DNA of 64,000 nucleotides from Cliona cf. orientalis (taxonomy: Eukaryota > Porifera > Demospongiae > Clionaida > Clionaidae): positions 5,194,135 through 5,258,134 of the forward strand of contig OZ005692.1 of the NCBI GenBank assembly GCA_963930775.1, given 5' to 3'. Made by a program: the position numbers and the translations under genes. The notes beneath the pieces were generated by a model. The model was not told the origin of the DNA. It made no database searches and worked only from the letters and a program-made list of their open reading frames with translations. Every line of letters begins with the position of its first letter. Positions within the stretch are counted from its first letter, which is position 1. Below are positions 24,470-35,562 of the stretch, piece by piece.

Positions 24470-27400
24470 CTGTGCACCGCAATACTTCGTGCGTATGCTA
24501 GTTGATATGTCCATTCGTAGAATAAGATCCATGACATGAGCCACCTTTTGCCAAGATACAGATTTCCCTGTTTCAAACCATGACTGGAGGACATCATTAA
24601 GGCACTGGGCAACATTGCGACGATTTTTCTGGGTGATAGCACTTAAGAGCTGTGGATCTATATTGAGATAGCAACCTATCAACCAGTAATGGTGGGCTGC
24701 ATCTTTAAGCTCCATCTGCAAATCAGGTAGTTTTACCGGTGGAAGTTTACCTACATAAATGTAACAAGAGAAAAATCACTACACAGATATGGCACCTATC
24801 AGTACCATCAAGAGTATATAATAGGAAGAGAAGGGAGAGTATCCTACTCCATATACTACTGTGCAAACGCACTGCGGATAATTAAATTTGAGTGGTTGAC
24901 TCAAACAAACTGTGAAACCCACCAGTACTGGCGAGTACCATAGCTGGGTAGTACCCAGGTGGGCTGTCCTAGACCAATTATTGGCCAACACTCACTTGAC
25001 TACAAGATGATATGTGGAGTATACTACAGTTTACAAGGATATACGGATTTAATTATCCGCAGTGCGTTTGCACAGCAGTATAGAGAGTAGGATACTCTCC
25101 CTTCTCTTCCTATTATATACTCTTGGTACCATGTCCAAGGGACTTACAGGGACGTAAATTATTGGTAATAAGTGTGAGTGAGTCCTATATTTCTTCGTTT
25201 TGCAGAAGTTTGTCTGTCCATTATGGGCGATTGAGTATGCATATGGAACTAGTATGTGCTTTCTTTGTGACACACAGTGAGCTCAAAGAACCATAGTTTA
25301 ACACACCTGAGTGAGACTAGAATGTATAGAAAGAGAGTGAGCTAGGAGAAACTAACTGAATAAAGCTCACACCAGACGAGTTATATAGAAGCAGTAGCAA
25401 GCACTGGAACCTACTGACACGGCAACTATTCGTGGCATTGTGATCCTTGCTAGTAACCATCCTCTACTGACTGTCTGATAGCTGCTCCCTGTTGCTGTTT
25501 TCTCTGTCTAGCTCACTCTCTGCTACATGCTCATTCTTTGTTTACTTCCCCTGAGCTCTCCTGAACTACGTCCTCAAGGTATGTACATGTCAATCACTAG
25601 TACTATAGAAAAAACCAAGGATGGGCTGACCCAGTCAGTGACATGGCGTTATTGTGCACATAAAGAGGCAGCAATTTAATAAGCCAAAAGGTTTCAATGT
25701 ATGCCACAGATGTTTCAGTGATGCATGGGGAAACCTAGTTGGTTTTTCCTACACCTAGGAACGAGGGATGCACTTTTCTAGCAACCACTCTGTGCACTTT
25801 GCACTAGTATGCTGTGAATATCATAAATCGTGGTTATCTGCAGCATAGCAAGATGGAGCAGCTCAAGTTAAGTTTAGCGGTTCAAGGTTGACTCATCTGC
25901 GATATTCCTACGTCCTATGGCTCGGCGCATACACTAATCTTTTTGTGATGGGTCTCTTTGACAGCCTATGCTGGCTCTTATGAGGTAAAATGACTTTTTG
26001 AGTAGCCTTGAGTTATGACTGAAGTTACCTGTAAGCTATAGTACAAATTGCCACTTACTTATTAGTTGGTGGTCAGAAATTTACAATATCTGGCTATGGT
26101 TCTTAGCCGTTTGCGTAAATGATAAGCACAGAACGAAGTTGCAAAGGGGCAATTAGTTGATAAAACAACCTCAGGTAACATTCAAATACTACAATTTCAG
26201 TTCTTAGGAGGGTATTATGGGGTTGTACAAACCATGCATGCACGTACGTGTATAGTAGTACAGTGGACATGCAAGAGAATATTATCCATCCTGTGTCTCC
26301 TACTTTCTCTATCTCCCCCTCCATCCTTTTTCCCTTTTTCCTCTGCCTCTTACTCTCTCATACCATGAGCAATAAGTACATATCATGATATAAGTACTAT
26401 CATACATTTGCACATACTCAGAAGGATACTGGCTAGACAAGAGTTGATTCCACAGCACTCTTACTTGACCTAACTGGGTATCAAATCAAACAAAGATACA
26501 TGCATTTTTAACCTCAAAACACTGCAAAAACCAAAGTGGTAAACATCTACTCACTTGATGTGAAGTATTGCATGCATTGTATATCTGAGGGATTTGCAAA
26601 CATGCTAATTAAGTACAATTAAATACCTGCTTGATCTTCATTCATTGGTTTATTCTTTGGTTCTTGCGCCTTTATGGCCGCTTGTGCTTTAATAGTATGA
26701 AGGCGTAGGTCGGACACTAAATACTGTGCAATGGATGGATCAGTAGGTTGATTATGTGTTGGACTTGTTGCTGCATTGAGCTGGTTAGAAACTGCCTTCT
26801 CCATAAGCTCAAGAACACTCATTACATCACGTGGATACTTTGCACAAAGATGCTCAAGATTCGCAACAATCTCTTCAGCCTTTGGGCGATCTTGTGGGTC
26901 ACTCTGAAGACATTTCACCACAATACCAGCCAGAGAATGATCTTCTCCCATTTCCATGATGTAGGGACGACGAAGTTTTACTTCTGGGTCATTGTACTCT
27001 GGGCCACCTTCAACTTGCCCCCGCATAGCTTCTTCATTAGGTATTGGCCATCTTTGAGTAATTACATGTAAAATAACATTTCCCATTGAAAAAATATCGA
27101 GCTTTTCATTGTATTTTGCATACTCTGTTAAAGCTTCTGGGGGCATACAAACTAAAGCACCTGGGCATGGAGACATTGTTCCATCAGGTTTAGTACATCC
27201 AACCTGCCTTGCAGATCCAATGTCAACAAGTTTAGCTGACATGTCAGCTGCAAGCATGATATTGTTAGAACTTATATCACAATGAATCAATGGAGGCCGA
27301 TACGTATGAAGATACTCCAAACCAAGGCAAGCATCTCGTAAAATGCTAAACTTGAACGGTGGTGGTATATTCGGGTATTTTTCCAGAACAGATGTAAGGC

Positions 27401-27698
27401 ACCGTGGTAAATATTCCATCACCAAGGTTACATTGTCATCAGTAAGGCAGACACCCTTAAAACGAACAACATGTGGATGATAAAGCTCACTCAAAAGAAT
27501 GCATTCCTGAAGAGCATATTTACGCAGATCAATCAACAAATTTGGTTCTATCTCTTTCACAGCACTCATTAGTTCAGGATCAATTTGTTTGGTAGCAAAT
27601 GTCTCATTATGGATCGAAACTTTATGAACAATACCATAGGAACCCTTTCCTATTGGTTCACCTTCAATTTTTATATCAAACATAGGAAACTGAGCAAT
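24470..27698 (-). CDS. Protein kinase (TKL-like) with C-terminal death-like domain, two exons seen, gene probably incomplete
   Basis: Exon 26627-27698 encodes a complete kinase domain. Counting from the first Met (27683): glycine loop GKGSYG 12-17, ATP-binding Lys32 in FATK, helix-C Glu60, catalytic loop HCDISSNN 134-141 (Arg of HRD replaced by Cys), DIG 154-156 in place of DFG, PPE 181-183 and DIFSMG 196-201. Catalytic residues are retained. The donor GCAG|GTATTT (phase 1) joins without frameshift to acceptor TATGTAG|GTAAACTT of exon 24470-24750. That exon encodes KLPPVKLPD and then a death-fold-like domain with a W-x-x-IG, CLNDVLQSWF and SW pattern. The exon end GCACAG|GTAATT is either a donor or reads through to a stop within eight codons. 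Kinase then death domain is the RIPK1 order. Upstream, acceptor CTACAG|ATTGCT suggests a further 5' exon that I could not find. A MITE (24809-25125) sits in the 1.9-kb intron. Confidence 0.8.
24809..25125. mobile_element. Non-autonomous relative of the 6.4-kb P-like element, with 7-bp target duplication
   Basis: Terminal inverted repeats of about 90 bp begin CAAGAGTATATAATAGGAAG and include gggagagtatcctactc and gcaaacgcactgcggataat. They are flanked by direct GTACCAT copies at 24802-24808 and 25126-25132. The tip CAAGAGTATATA and the 7-bp duplication match the large element at 32653-39098. Non-coding, 317 bp, within the kinase-death gene intron. A truncated relative is at about 44475-44510. 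Confidence 0.9.
25133..26626. other. Intron of the kinase gene, no further exon recognised
   Basis: Small frames at 25049-25273 and 26103-26324 (minus) have no motif and do not fit splice phases. A CT-rich patch lies at about 26290-26360. Confidence 0.4.
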
Positions 27699-27771
27699 CT
27701 GTAGATAGAAAATTAATACACTATATCATAGTATTGTACTATAGTGTATGGGTGCATCAAAGACACGTTAT

Positions 27772-27816
27772 AGTTATATGGCAGGCACAGCCTTGTATTG
27801 TGCCTGCCATATAACT
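27772..27816. repeat. Perfect 18-bp-stem hairpin at the end of a broken recombinase gene
   Basis: AGTTATATGGCAGGCACA, nine bases, then its exact reverse complement. The open frame of the Crypton-like copy to its right dissolves into this hairpin. Confidence 0.9.
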
Positions 27817-29070
27817 GACTTGTTAGATTTTGACACAGGAATTAAGTACAAAGCAAAAAAAAGGCGGTTGGTGGCCTGTCTTGCTTCACCAGGAATCTTT
27901 GATAAATAGAGATCCAACAGTGTTGTGTGGGAACAATTTCCCTGTGAATGCACAATTGTCATGGTCTTTCCATCGGTGAGGTCAGATACTCCACCTGAGT
28001 GGTTTTTTGACCCGTGCTCCACATAGGTATAGCGGATTGGAACCGTGCCCCGGAAGAGCTGACCAAAACGTATATCTACGTGTTCTTGTACCCCACGCAA
28101 AAGAAAATTTTTACCATTATAGAAAAAAAAACGGCATTCAGAAGCGCCTTAGGAGAATGGGTTCCCAAAATACCAAGCATCCATCGCTTCTTCTCCATAT
28201 CTGGGGTGATCATAGAAGCTCATGTATTTCAACACCAACACCCATATTCCTGAGCATCTTCAGATGACGATCAAGGGCATTGTGCAGGCGAAGGAAGTTA
28301 GCTTCTCTCCGACCTCGATCAATGAAATTAGGTGCAGACTTTACTCCCACATTCTCCTTCAAAAAGCGAAAGAGAGCTGCAAGAATATTCTGATGGTGTT
28401 ACCAGGATAATACGGTATTTTCTCGTTATTAGGCGCATCTCGCTTATAAGCGCCTATTCGTTATTAAGCGCATGCCATTTTCCTGACGTAAGTACTCGTT
28501 GTTAGGCGCATTTTGCGTATAAGTGCATATGTGACCCTTGACCTCGATATCTGCATGCTTTCTTGCTAGCCCAAGGTTCCAGCCGTTTCAAGTTACTCGA
28601 ATCACGATGGCCACTATCGATTCTCAGGTTCTTCAAGCTATGAGCGCCATTTCGAGCTAGACTGAATGCAGCAACACGACCGATTGTGCGATCGATCGAT
28701 TGGCCACGCCCCTAAATGACACGGCGAACGCGCATGCGTTCTTGGATGCAGCTATTCTTTGTTAGGCGCATCTCGTTATTAGGCGCACTTCGCTATTAAG
28801 CGCAGGTTTTCTTCCTGTGGAGATATAAGCGCATGCGCTTAATAGCGGGAAAATACGGTAATTTCCATCTTGTCTTCTTGCCTCCAGAACAAATGAAGCC
28901 AGCCAGTAGTCTAGTACAGAAATCGGATGAGAATGGATGAGGAGGTCCTCGGGACAAATGTTAGCATGGAAAGCTCCAGAATTTCTGGCTTTTACCCATT
29001 CATTGAAGACGCGTACACCCCAGGTAGTGTTGCTTTTTGTGCTTTTTGGAACACATGCATGGCTTACAGT
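27817..29070 (-). pseudogene. Crypton/KIAA1958-type tyrosine recombinase, decayed copy 2, interrupted by a MITE
   Basis: The N-terminal piece (about 28862-29068) reads VPKSTKSNTTWGVRVFNEWV to ASFVLEARRQDGN. After a 450-bp MITE the frame resumes with YPGNT (28410) and runs with frameshifts and stops through VKSAPNFIDRGRREANFLRL and NGKNFLLRGVQEHVDIRF to GSKNHSGGVSD (27.8-28.1 kb). This is the domain order of DUF3504-type recombinases. The C-terminal catalytic part (HxxR, H, Tyr) is missing; the copy stops at the hairpin. Compare the fuller copy at 29918-31441. Upstream sequence to 29406 is open but unrecognised. Non-functional. Confidence 0.8.
28411..28860. mobile_element. MITE, family F copy 2, inserted in a recombinase gene
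   Basis: Ends TACGGTATTTTCTCG and cgggaaaatacggta, with subterminal aagcgcatgcgcttaat motifs. Removing it rejoins the host frame as GGAAA-TTATCCTGG, encoding GNYPGN, as expected of the family, so insertion was at a TA (or TTA) site. Confidence 0.85.
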
Positions 29071-29406
29071 AATCATCAATTTCGGTTGAGCTATGTGGTT
29101 TAGCAAACCGCCTACGTTAGGAATCTGGTTCATTTGAAATTTCAAGCAAATACATTCTTGGCTGAATGCTAGGCAAGCTTGTACACTCTTGCACCAATGC
29201 ATTTTGCAGTAGTAGAACTGCATCTGTATTGAATACACAATCATGCAATCTAGTTTAGTTGTGTTGCATAGTAGCTCACTTGTGCTTGAAGTGGACGAAT
29301 GCACTTCATCAACTAGAGAGCACCTCTTCAGGAATTGGCTCAAAGAAAAGATCGCAAGATGAGGGATCCCAAACATCCATGATACTAAAGCACCTTTCTT
29401 TTCCAA

Positions 29407-29917
29407 CTAGCTAGCTGAAACTGAGTAGCTACAGTATGGTTACCATGGAAACAGACGGGGTTGCTATGGAAACTGGAGGAATTTCTGTGTAATTGAATTA
29501 TTGCTCTATATTGAGCATGTTCCACATAGTGTCACTGTGTACACTATTTGAGACTATAATATTAATGCTACTCTGTATTAGAGAATATTCTGTCACTAGT
29601 TACCTAGGTAACATCTAACAACCGCCTAGTGTTTTCTAGCTTGTACCACAGAAGCCATACACATCAAAGGACTCAGACAACCCCTAAAACCATTATAGTA
29701 CTCATGCATATTTATGCAGGTCAATAAATAGTCAGTTATTTGCCTCATACATATTCATGAAGACAATAACAGAACAGTTATTTGCCTTGTTGTAAGCACT
29801 ATGAAATCAATAGAACCACAAAAATGTAAGTAGTGGGCCTAAAGCTTTCAAGTTCTTAAAAATCATTGTTCAGTTGAATTTCAAGTTATACATGTTGAGG
29901 ATGCCCTGTGGCAGTTT
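29407..29917. other. No gene seen
   Basis: Between the two recombinase copies. Two similar tgcaggtcaataaatagtcag / gaagacaataacagaacag stretches with cagttatttgcct at 29710-29790 form a short direct repeat. Confidence 0.4.
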
Positions 29918-31441
29918 TTACTTCCTGTCAGCATTGTAGTAGTTAACAGTTATGTTGTTACAAGCACTGAAATACACACCACCACCAAATCCAGAGATGG
30001 GTAGAGCTACCTTCATAGCCTGCTGGGTGTTGTCACCAGGTGTAGTGCTTTCACCACGCTGACTAGTCTCAACGGAGACTACGTTCTCTTTACCATCTGC
30101 ATTTTTTTGTTTTTTCTGAGGAGGTTCGGATGTAGCGGCACCACCATCACACGTACAGTTGAGCACACTTGACAAAGCTTGTTGCTGTGATTCAGATACC
30201 CGTTTGTAGGCTCTTACTTCGTCAGTGCTTCAATGACCAGTCCTCATCATGATGAGTTGTTCGTCTACTCCTTGTTGAAATAGCCTGGTGGCAGCTGTTA
30301 CTCTGAGAGAATGGTTTGTCTTGTATCCACCAATCGATACACTTCTGCAAAGACCGTTTACAGTGTTTGACAGCGTATGATACCCGACCGGACACGTGCT
30401 ATACCAAACCTCAGACTTCGGGTTTCGTATTGGTATTAAATAAAAAGCATTGTGTTCAATTTTTTTGGGACGGTGGGCCATGTATGCTTTGTAGAAGGTA
30501 ACAAAATAGTGAGATGGATTATCTAAATTTGCATGCATGCATGATAAATATAACCACTTTGGGTTTTAATTTTCTGTTGTGTAGCCCTCCAGGATTATTT
30601 TTGATACATTATCTGTATACACCAAATGCTGTACACCATCTTCTGGTTCCTCTAACTTCATTTGATAAACAGAGAGATTGTGATGTTCTTTCCCGCTGTG
30701 TAAAGCAAAGTAAAGCCCGCACATAAATACCATTGTATCAAGGAGGGACTGTGGCGTACCAGAGCCCAACTTGCGCTGTGACCACAAGCGATCCTCTTCC
30801 TCATTAGTTATTGGCTCGGCTTGTTTCACAGTTGTCCCCAACCCAAGTGAGTGTAGGATTTTCATTTCGGCATCGAGTGTGCAATGAAATTCACCGAAGC
30901 CCTGGTCCTTGAAAATGTCTAAATCAGGCTTAACTTTGCGTACATAGCGCAAAATGCCACAGCAGAATTGGTATAGAGTGTTTGGAGAGTAATTTTTGCC
31001 GTCATGACGCCTCACTTCCAAAATAAACTTGCAGAGCCATTGGTTGAGCTCCAATTCTGAGCAAATAAACAAAAGTGGAGGCTAATCAGATGGTGAAACC
31101 TGTCGACGGTTTGCACTCCAGTCTTTCCACACTTTTACTGCCCACATAATGGATTTTTGTGTGTTTGCTGGGACAGCTGATGCCTGGATGACCTTCACTT
31201 CGTCGTCACCCACGGGATTAGCAAATCTTAAAGAGATAGCACTGGAAGTCTCACTGCATGCATCTCCATTGTGTAATTCCAGCTTGCGTGGTTCCATTTG
31301 TACATCATCAGGATTGGGAATTTGAGACAATATTTGGTTCAAACAATCCAAGTCGGGCAGATCAGTAGCTTGAAGCAGTGCTTGAGCATCGAGCTCTCGC
31401 AACTCTGGTGGTAGTATTTCAGGTACAATAAGGCCTTCCAT
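29918..31441 (-). pseudogene. Crypton/KIAA1958-type tyrosine recombinase, decayed near-full copy 1
   Basis: From the ATG at 31441 the frame reads through MEGLIVPEILPPELRELDA and SAVPANTQKSIMWAVKVWKD, an in-frame TAG (31082-31084), ELNQWLCKFILEVRRHDGK, then the recombinase core. Two frameshifts follow near 30590 and 30545 (the second in a CATG repeat). It continues NHSLRVTAATRLFQQGVDEQ, RTGH, a TGA (30230-30232) where the family has Arg, VRAYKR and a charged tail ending NYYNADRK. HxxR (HSLR), the second His (TGH) and the Tyr (AYKR) are present, but the first catalytic Arg appears as His in ALHSGKEH. Several lesions are C-to-T or G-to-A changes. Cryptons move by tyrosine recombination. Inactive copy; about 507 codons. 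Confidence 0.85.
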
Positions 31442-31620
31442 GATACTAGCTAGTAAACTACACTGCTTTTTCTTACAAACTCACAAAAGCTAGCCTGTAT
31501 GCACTGCCACTTTTGATACTAACTCCAATAGTAGACTGTTACTGCCTAGCTAACTTCCAGTGCGCCAATTCTGATCTACTGCATCAAAATCCATTTAGTC
31601 TAGACATCAAAAAGATCAGT

Positions 31621-31700
31621 ATAGTAAGATATGTACATGGGAGAGTTTCTGTGGTACACTATAGTAAGATATGTACATGAGAGTGTTTCTGTGGTACAAA
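31621..31700. repeat. Two tandem 40-bp repeats
   Basis: Each unit begins ATAGTAAGATATGTACATG and ends gtttctgtggtaca, with four or five differences. Confidence 0.9.
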
Positions 31701-31701
31701 T

Positions 31702-31983
31702 AGGTTATAGCACTCGATCTCGACAGTTCTGTGGCTTATTGACCGAGGGCGAAGCCCGAGGTCAATAAATTACAGAACTGTCTCATTCTCGTACTATAAC
31801 TTATATATAGATCACCAAGGTGCCAATTAGGGTAGTCATACTACACAGCCACACTACTTAAGTACACTCAGTGGTTACGTATAGGTTACATCACGAGGTG
31901 GAGTTCTCTACGGGATTTATTCACCGAGGGCTGGAGGCCTGAGGCTGTGTAAATCCCGTAGAGACCGAACCGAGTGATGTAAC
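31702..31983. repeat. Two adjacent long hairpins
   Basis: 31702-31800: arms ggttata...gacagttctgt / acagaactgtc...tataac around a gggcgaagccc centre. 31883-31983: arms ggttacatcac, tctacgggattta / taaatcccgtaga, gtgatgtaac. Same design (coding-free arms, cgaggg/agccc-type loops) as the hairpin at 2036-2174. Confidence 0.75.
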
Positions 31984-32463
31984 TGACTTGTACCATGGGC
32001 TACGTGGTCCTGACAACGTATCTACGGCCTAGCAACTACAGCACCAGCCATAAAAGGCTCGAGCCAGCGCGTACCTAGCAACAGTTCAAACCATCGTCGT
32101 CGATCGAGTCGACTCTGGACATTGATGCATCGTGAGCCGACGCCGTTTTCTGTCCAACTCGAGCTTCTTCCTTGACATTCAGAACCACAATACTATCGTC
32201 ACTGCGTACAAAAGGCCGGCCATGTCATCGCTGTCTTGATTTCAACTCGAGGTAGTCAGAGTGCAGCTCAGTTTTTACTACTGCTGACTTGGCAATCATT
32301 CGCTCCACCCAATCAATTAACACAGTAAGACCTGCCCACTAATCATCTGCATACAGTACTCTGCATAGCACTAGAGCTCTGCATGTACTTTATCTCTTTC
32401 ACTAACAAAAGATGCTGTAACTACCCTAGCAGGCATGATCATGTAAAATTTCATAGCCTCAGA

Positions 32464-32524
32464 GGTAGGTGTCTATCTAGATAGACACCTCCTAGGAGGT
32501 GTCTATTTTATTTAGACACCTCCT
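32464..32524. repeat. Compound palindrome
   Basis: AGGTGTCTATCTAGATAGAC is a palindrome immediately followed by acctcctaggaggtgtcta and a second taaatagacacc-type arm: three alternating copies of GGTGTCTA and its complement. Confidence 0.85.
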
Positions 32525-32908
32525 ATAAATCAATCTGATTGGTCAGAATGTTACAACCATGGTACAAGCAAATACTCACCTTGGCTCCACCTTGGTGTCT
32601 GTTTGCACAACCCCTGTGTATGTGTGATAACCCCAGTAGTGTGAACTAATAGCAAGAGTATATAAAGGAGGGGAAGGAAGAGTGTCGAACTGTGTATATG
32701 CTGCGTGTAACAGCTGTTCATATGGTTCATGACCTTTCATGTTTGGCGGTCATCCTGGAATGTCGTGGCGTGGCGTGGCCGGCCGGCCATTGGCCCTAGC
32801 GCTAGCGCTTGCCGCGCCGGCTTCCTGCGGGCACAATATCAGCGTGTACTAAGCTATCGTGATCGGTGATGGCGTCCAGTCCGAGACGTTCGCCAAGGCT
32901 ACACACTG

Positions 32909-33063
32909 GTACCATCAGGCTGGCCTTCGCTAACTCTAAGCGCCTAGATAGGCCTCTTTCTATGGGGGTTTTGTCTTCCAGTTCGAGTGAGACACCCCAG
33001 CTAAGAAGATCTCCTAGAGGCCTATCTAGGCGTTTAGAGTTAGCGAAGGCCAGCCTAATGGTA
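32909..33063. repeat. Internal hairpin of the large transposon
   Basis: Arms of about 48 nt: ccatcaggctggccttcgct, aactctaagcgcctagatag, gcctc and their near-exact reverse complement, around a ~55-nt spacer. Because of it, mirror frames appear on both strands (32802-33194 minus, 32866-33210 plus); neither resembles a known protein. Confidence 0.9.
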
Positions 33064-33343
33064 CAAGTGTGTTGGGGAAAAGACCTCGGGCTGGTGATCA
33101 TACAACTGATTTTATTCGCAGCAAACGATCTAAGGAGTGCTTCGACATCTGTGCCACCACTAAAAGAGCCACTAAACATTTGGAGAGTCTCCAAACTTTA
33201 CCAGATATAATGACAGGGAGTCAAATTCACTGGTCATTGTTACTCCCAAGCTGATTCATTGTGTCAGTGGCGTTGGAGAAATGCCACATGTCAGGCTGGT
33301 TGTGAAAAGTACAGAAAACTACAGCATTCAGGTTTATTCTCTT

Positions 33344-33345
<2 letters not shown>

Positions 33346-33375
<30 letters not shown>
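33346..33375. repeat. Poly-G tract (30 G)
   Basis: Uninterrupted G run inside the transposon, within what should be coding sequence; it adds a polyglycine stretch or breaks the frame. Confidence 0.95.
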
Positions 33376-33376
<1 letters not shown>

Positions 33377-33987
33377 GGGGGTGGATGAATATATACGAGT
33401 ACAATCTAATGATGACCATGTGTGCATGGATCAGCCTGGGTATATGAAAGGCTCACAGACAACAAGATGAAATTTTGTCTGGGCATAAGTGAAGAGGAGT
33501 ACACTCAGTTTCACCATACTTTACGATATGACCAAAAAGGTTTGATGATTACTGAAGAGCCTTTTAAGCAAGTGTATTCAGTGTAGTGCAAGCTGTGGTT
33601 TCCCATAGTAAGAAGTTGTAGCAAAGCTCAAAAAGAAGCTTTTGAAGTAATGTGTTCTGAATGTGTTCGGTTGAAGGTGCATCTGAAGAATTCCTCTAAT
33701 CGTATAGCTGCCGTTTCTCCTGGTCGAAAAGTACAGCATCAGCAGTCTTTATCTACGTATCCTTTGAAGTACTTGTCTCCAACTAGCAGAGAAATTCATG
33801 AAAAGAATAGAAAAGCTGAAAAATCAAAAGAAAGGAGGATCATAAAAAAGTATGCACCGGATGAGATTGATCTGGATGATGAGCAACATGAAGATATGTG
33901 CAGGATGCACTCAACGATTAAAGGAGGTGGCTAATGATAAATTGCAAAGGATTATGAATGATGCACCGTGTAAAGCAACGTGGGATG

Positions 33988-34387
33988 TACCGTAGAATCC
34001 CGCGATTACGCCCCCCCCCTGTGCATGCTATAGGATTGGGCAAAAGTAGGGAGGGGGCTTATACGCGGGATCATGACATTTCCGTGTGACGACCTTACCG
34101 ACCATTGAATGCCACGTGGGCGCGCGATCTCTGTACTAATTCTCTTGCTGTTTGGTGGGAAAAACTCGAGAAAAACGACAATTAAGTAAGACATAATATG
34201 ATACAACTAGCTAGTTTGCTGGCTGTAGCTATTGTTTTTATTGGCTTATGGACTCCATTTTACAGTCAGGGAGGGGGGGGGGGGCTTATACACGAGACAA
34301 AACTACCTATGCAGGAACTTGAGCTAAAACTATAGGGGGGGCTCATGCGCAAGGGGGAGGGGGGCATAATCGTGGGATTCTACGGTA
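33988..34387. mobile_element. MITE, family L, nested in the large transposon
   Basis: Ends TACCGTAGAATCCCGCGATT (then acgccccccc) and gggggcataa then tcgtgggattctacggta are inverted. 400 bp. Confidence 0.9.
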
Positions 34388-34865
34388 CTACTACAAGCCT
34401 GGGAAAATGATAGCAGGAAGTGCTTTGCTACAGACCAAGAAAAAAATAATATGCAGCATAAAATCTAAAATTTGTGCTTATGACTTAATTTTTTGTGTAT
34501 GAGAGATTTTCATAGCTTCCATCAACTACTAAATTCACACCATGCCATGTTAATGAGAGTGTATTACACACTAGATGACAATTATTATTATTAGAAAGTG
34601 GCAAGAGGTGTAATCGCTGGAGTGCTATAACGATTAGAATGGGTGAGCCACTGTGCCATACTTACAATTTTATCACACACACTCGAACTCAACTTACACT
34701 CTTCTCTCTCGTCAATCCCTTGCCCACACACGCAACCTCTTATCTATAGCATTAGCTGTATATATCAGAAGCCCTGCAGCTTACCGAACTCTGGTCTAAT
34801 TCAACTGCCATCCAAGGCAACCATGAAGGCGTACACAGGTACAATTTATTTTGTAACTGGTTGTA

Positions 34866-35290
34866 TACCGTATGGTGGGTAATTTTCGTGGAGTGCTAAT
34901 TTTCGTTATTTTCGTGGTTGATTTGGCAGTCACGAAATATTTCCGGCCTACGGTGATATGGTTATGCGAGTCCATAATGATGGGCATGGCCACAAACATC
35001 GTGGCAGCGTGGCCAACAATTCCCAGTGTTAGCAAGCAACAGTAGCCGCTGTCAACCAGCTGATAGCGTCTTTGACACTAATATTCTTCTATCTCATGCT
35101 ATTTGTCCAAGTCTCTGTAGGTATGGCTTAGTAACAAAGAAGATCGCGAGCAAGATCGAGCGTGTGTATCGATTACATTATCGCTTGTGCAGACGACCCT
35201 GGACTGGTTGCTGTCACGAAATTTAAAACCACGAAAATTAATTTTGAGGACGTTTTCTGACTTTCCACGAAAATTACCCGCCATACGGTA
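34866..35290. mobile_element. MITE, family B copy 2, nested in the large transposon
   Basis: Ends TACCGTATGGTGGGTAATTT and aaattacccgccatacggta are reverse complements; the interior is clearly the same as 2492-2906. Confidence 0.9.
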
Positions 35291-35444
35291 TCATCTACAT
35301 TACAAATTTTCATCAGGATTGTAATTACCTTTGCTGAAAAGTTTGTCATATTAATTTTTTGTACTCTATGTCTACATAGAAGATATGGCAACCTTTACTG
35401 GTAGCTGAACCTTGGCGAAATTTTATCCAGAGAAATTTTTCATA

Positions 35445-35562
35445 TACCATAGTGTCCTGGGCAAGCACCCACGCGCCACTGCATATCAAGGGGTAGGCAG
35501 CTTCTATACAAACATATATCCTGGGTAAGCGCCTATGACCTGGGATACTATAGCATACGGTA
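35445..35562. mobile_element. Short MITE, family M copy 1, nested in the large transposon
   Basis: TACCATAGTGTCCTGGGCAA, cacccacgcg; right end tgacctgggatactatagc then atacggta. Relatives at 39211-39372 and 57328-57478. Confidence 0.75.

Noticed and set aside
32802..33210. Overlapping ORFs on both strands with near-identical peptides
   Set aside because: Explained by the 48-bp-arm hairpin, which makes the two strands read alike.
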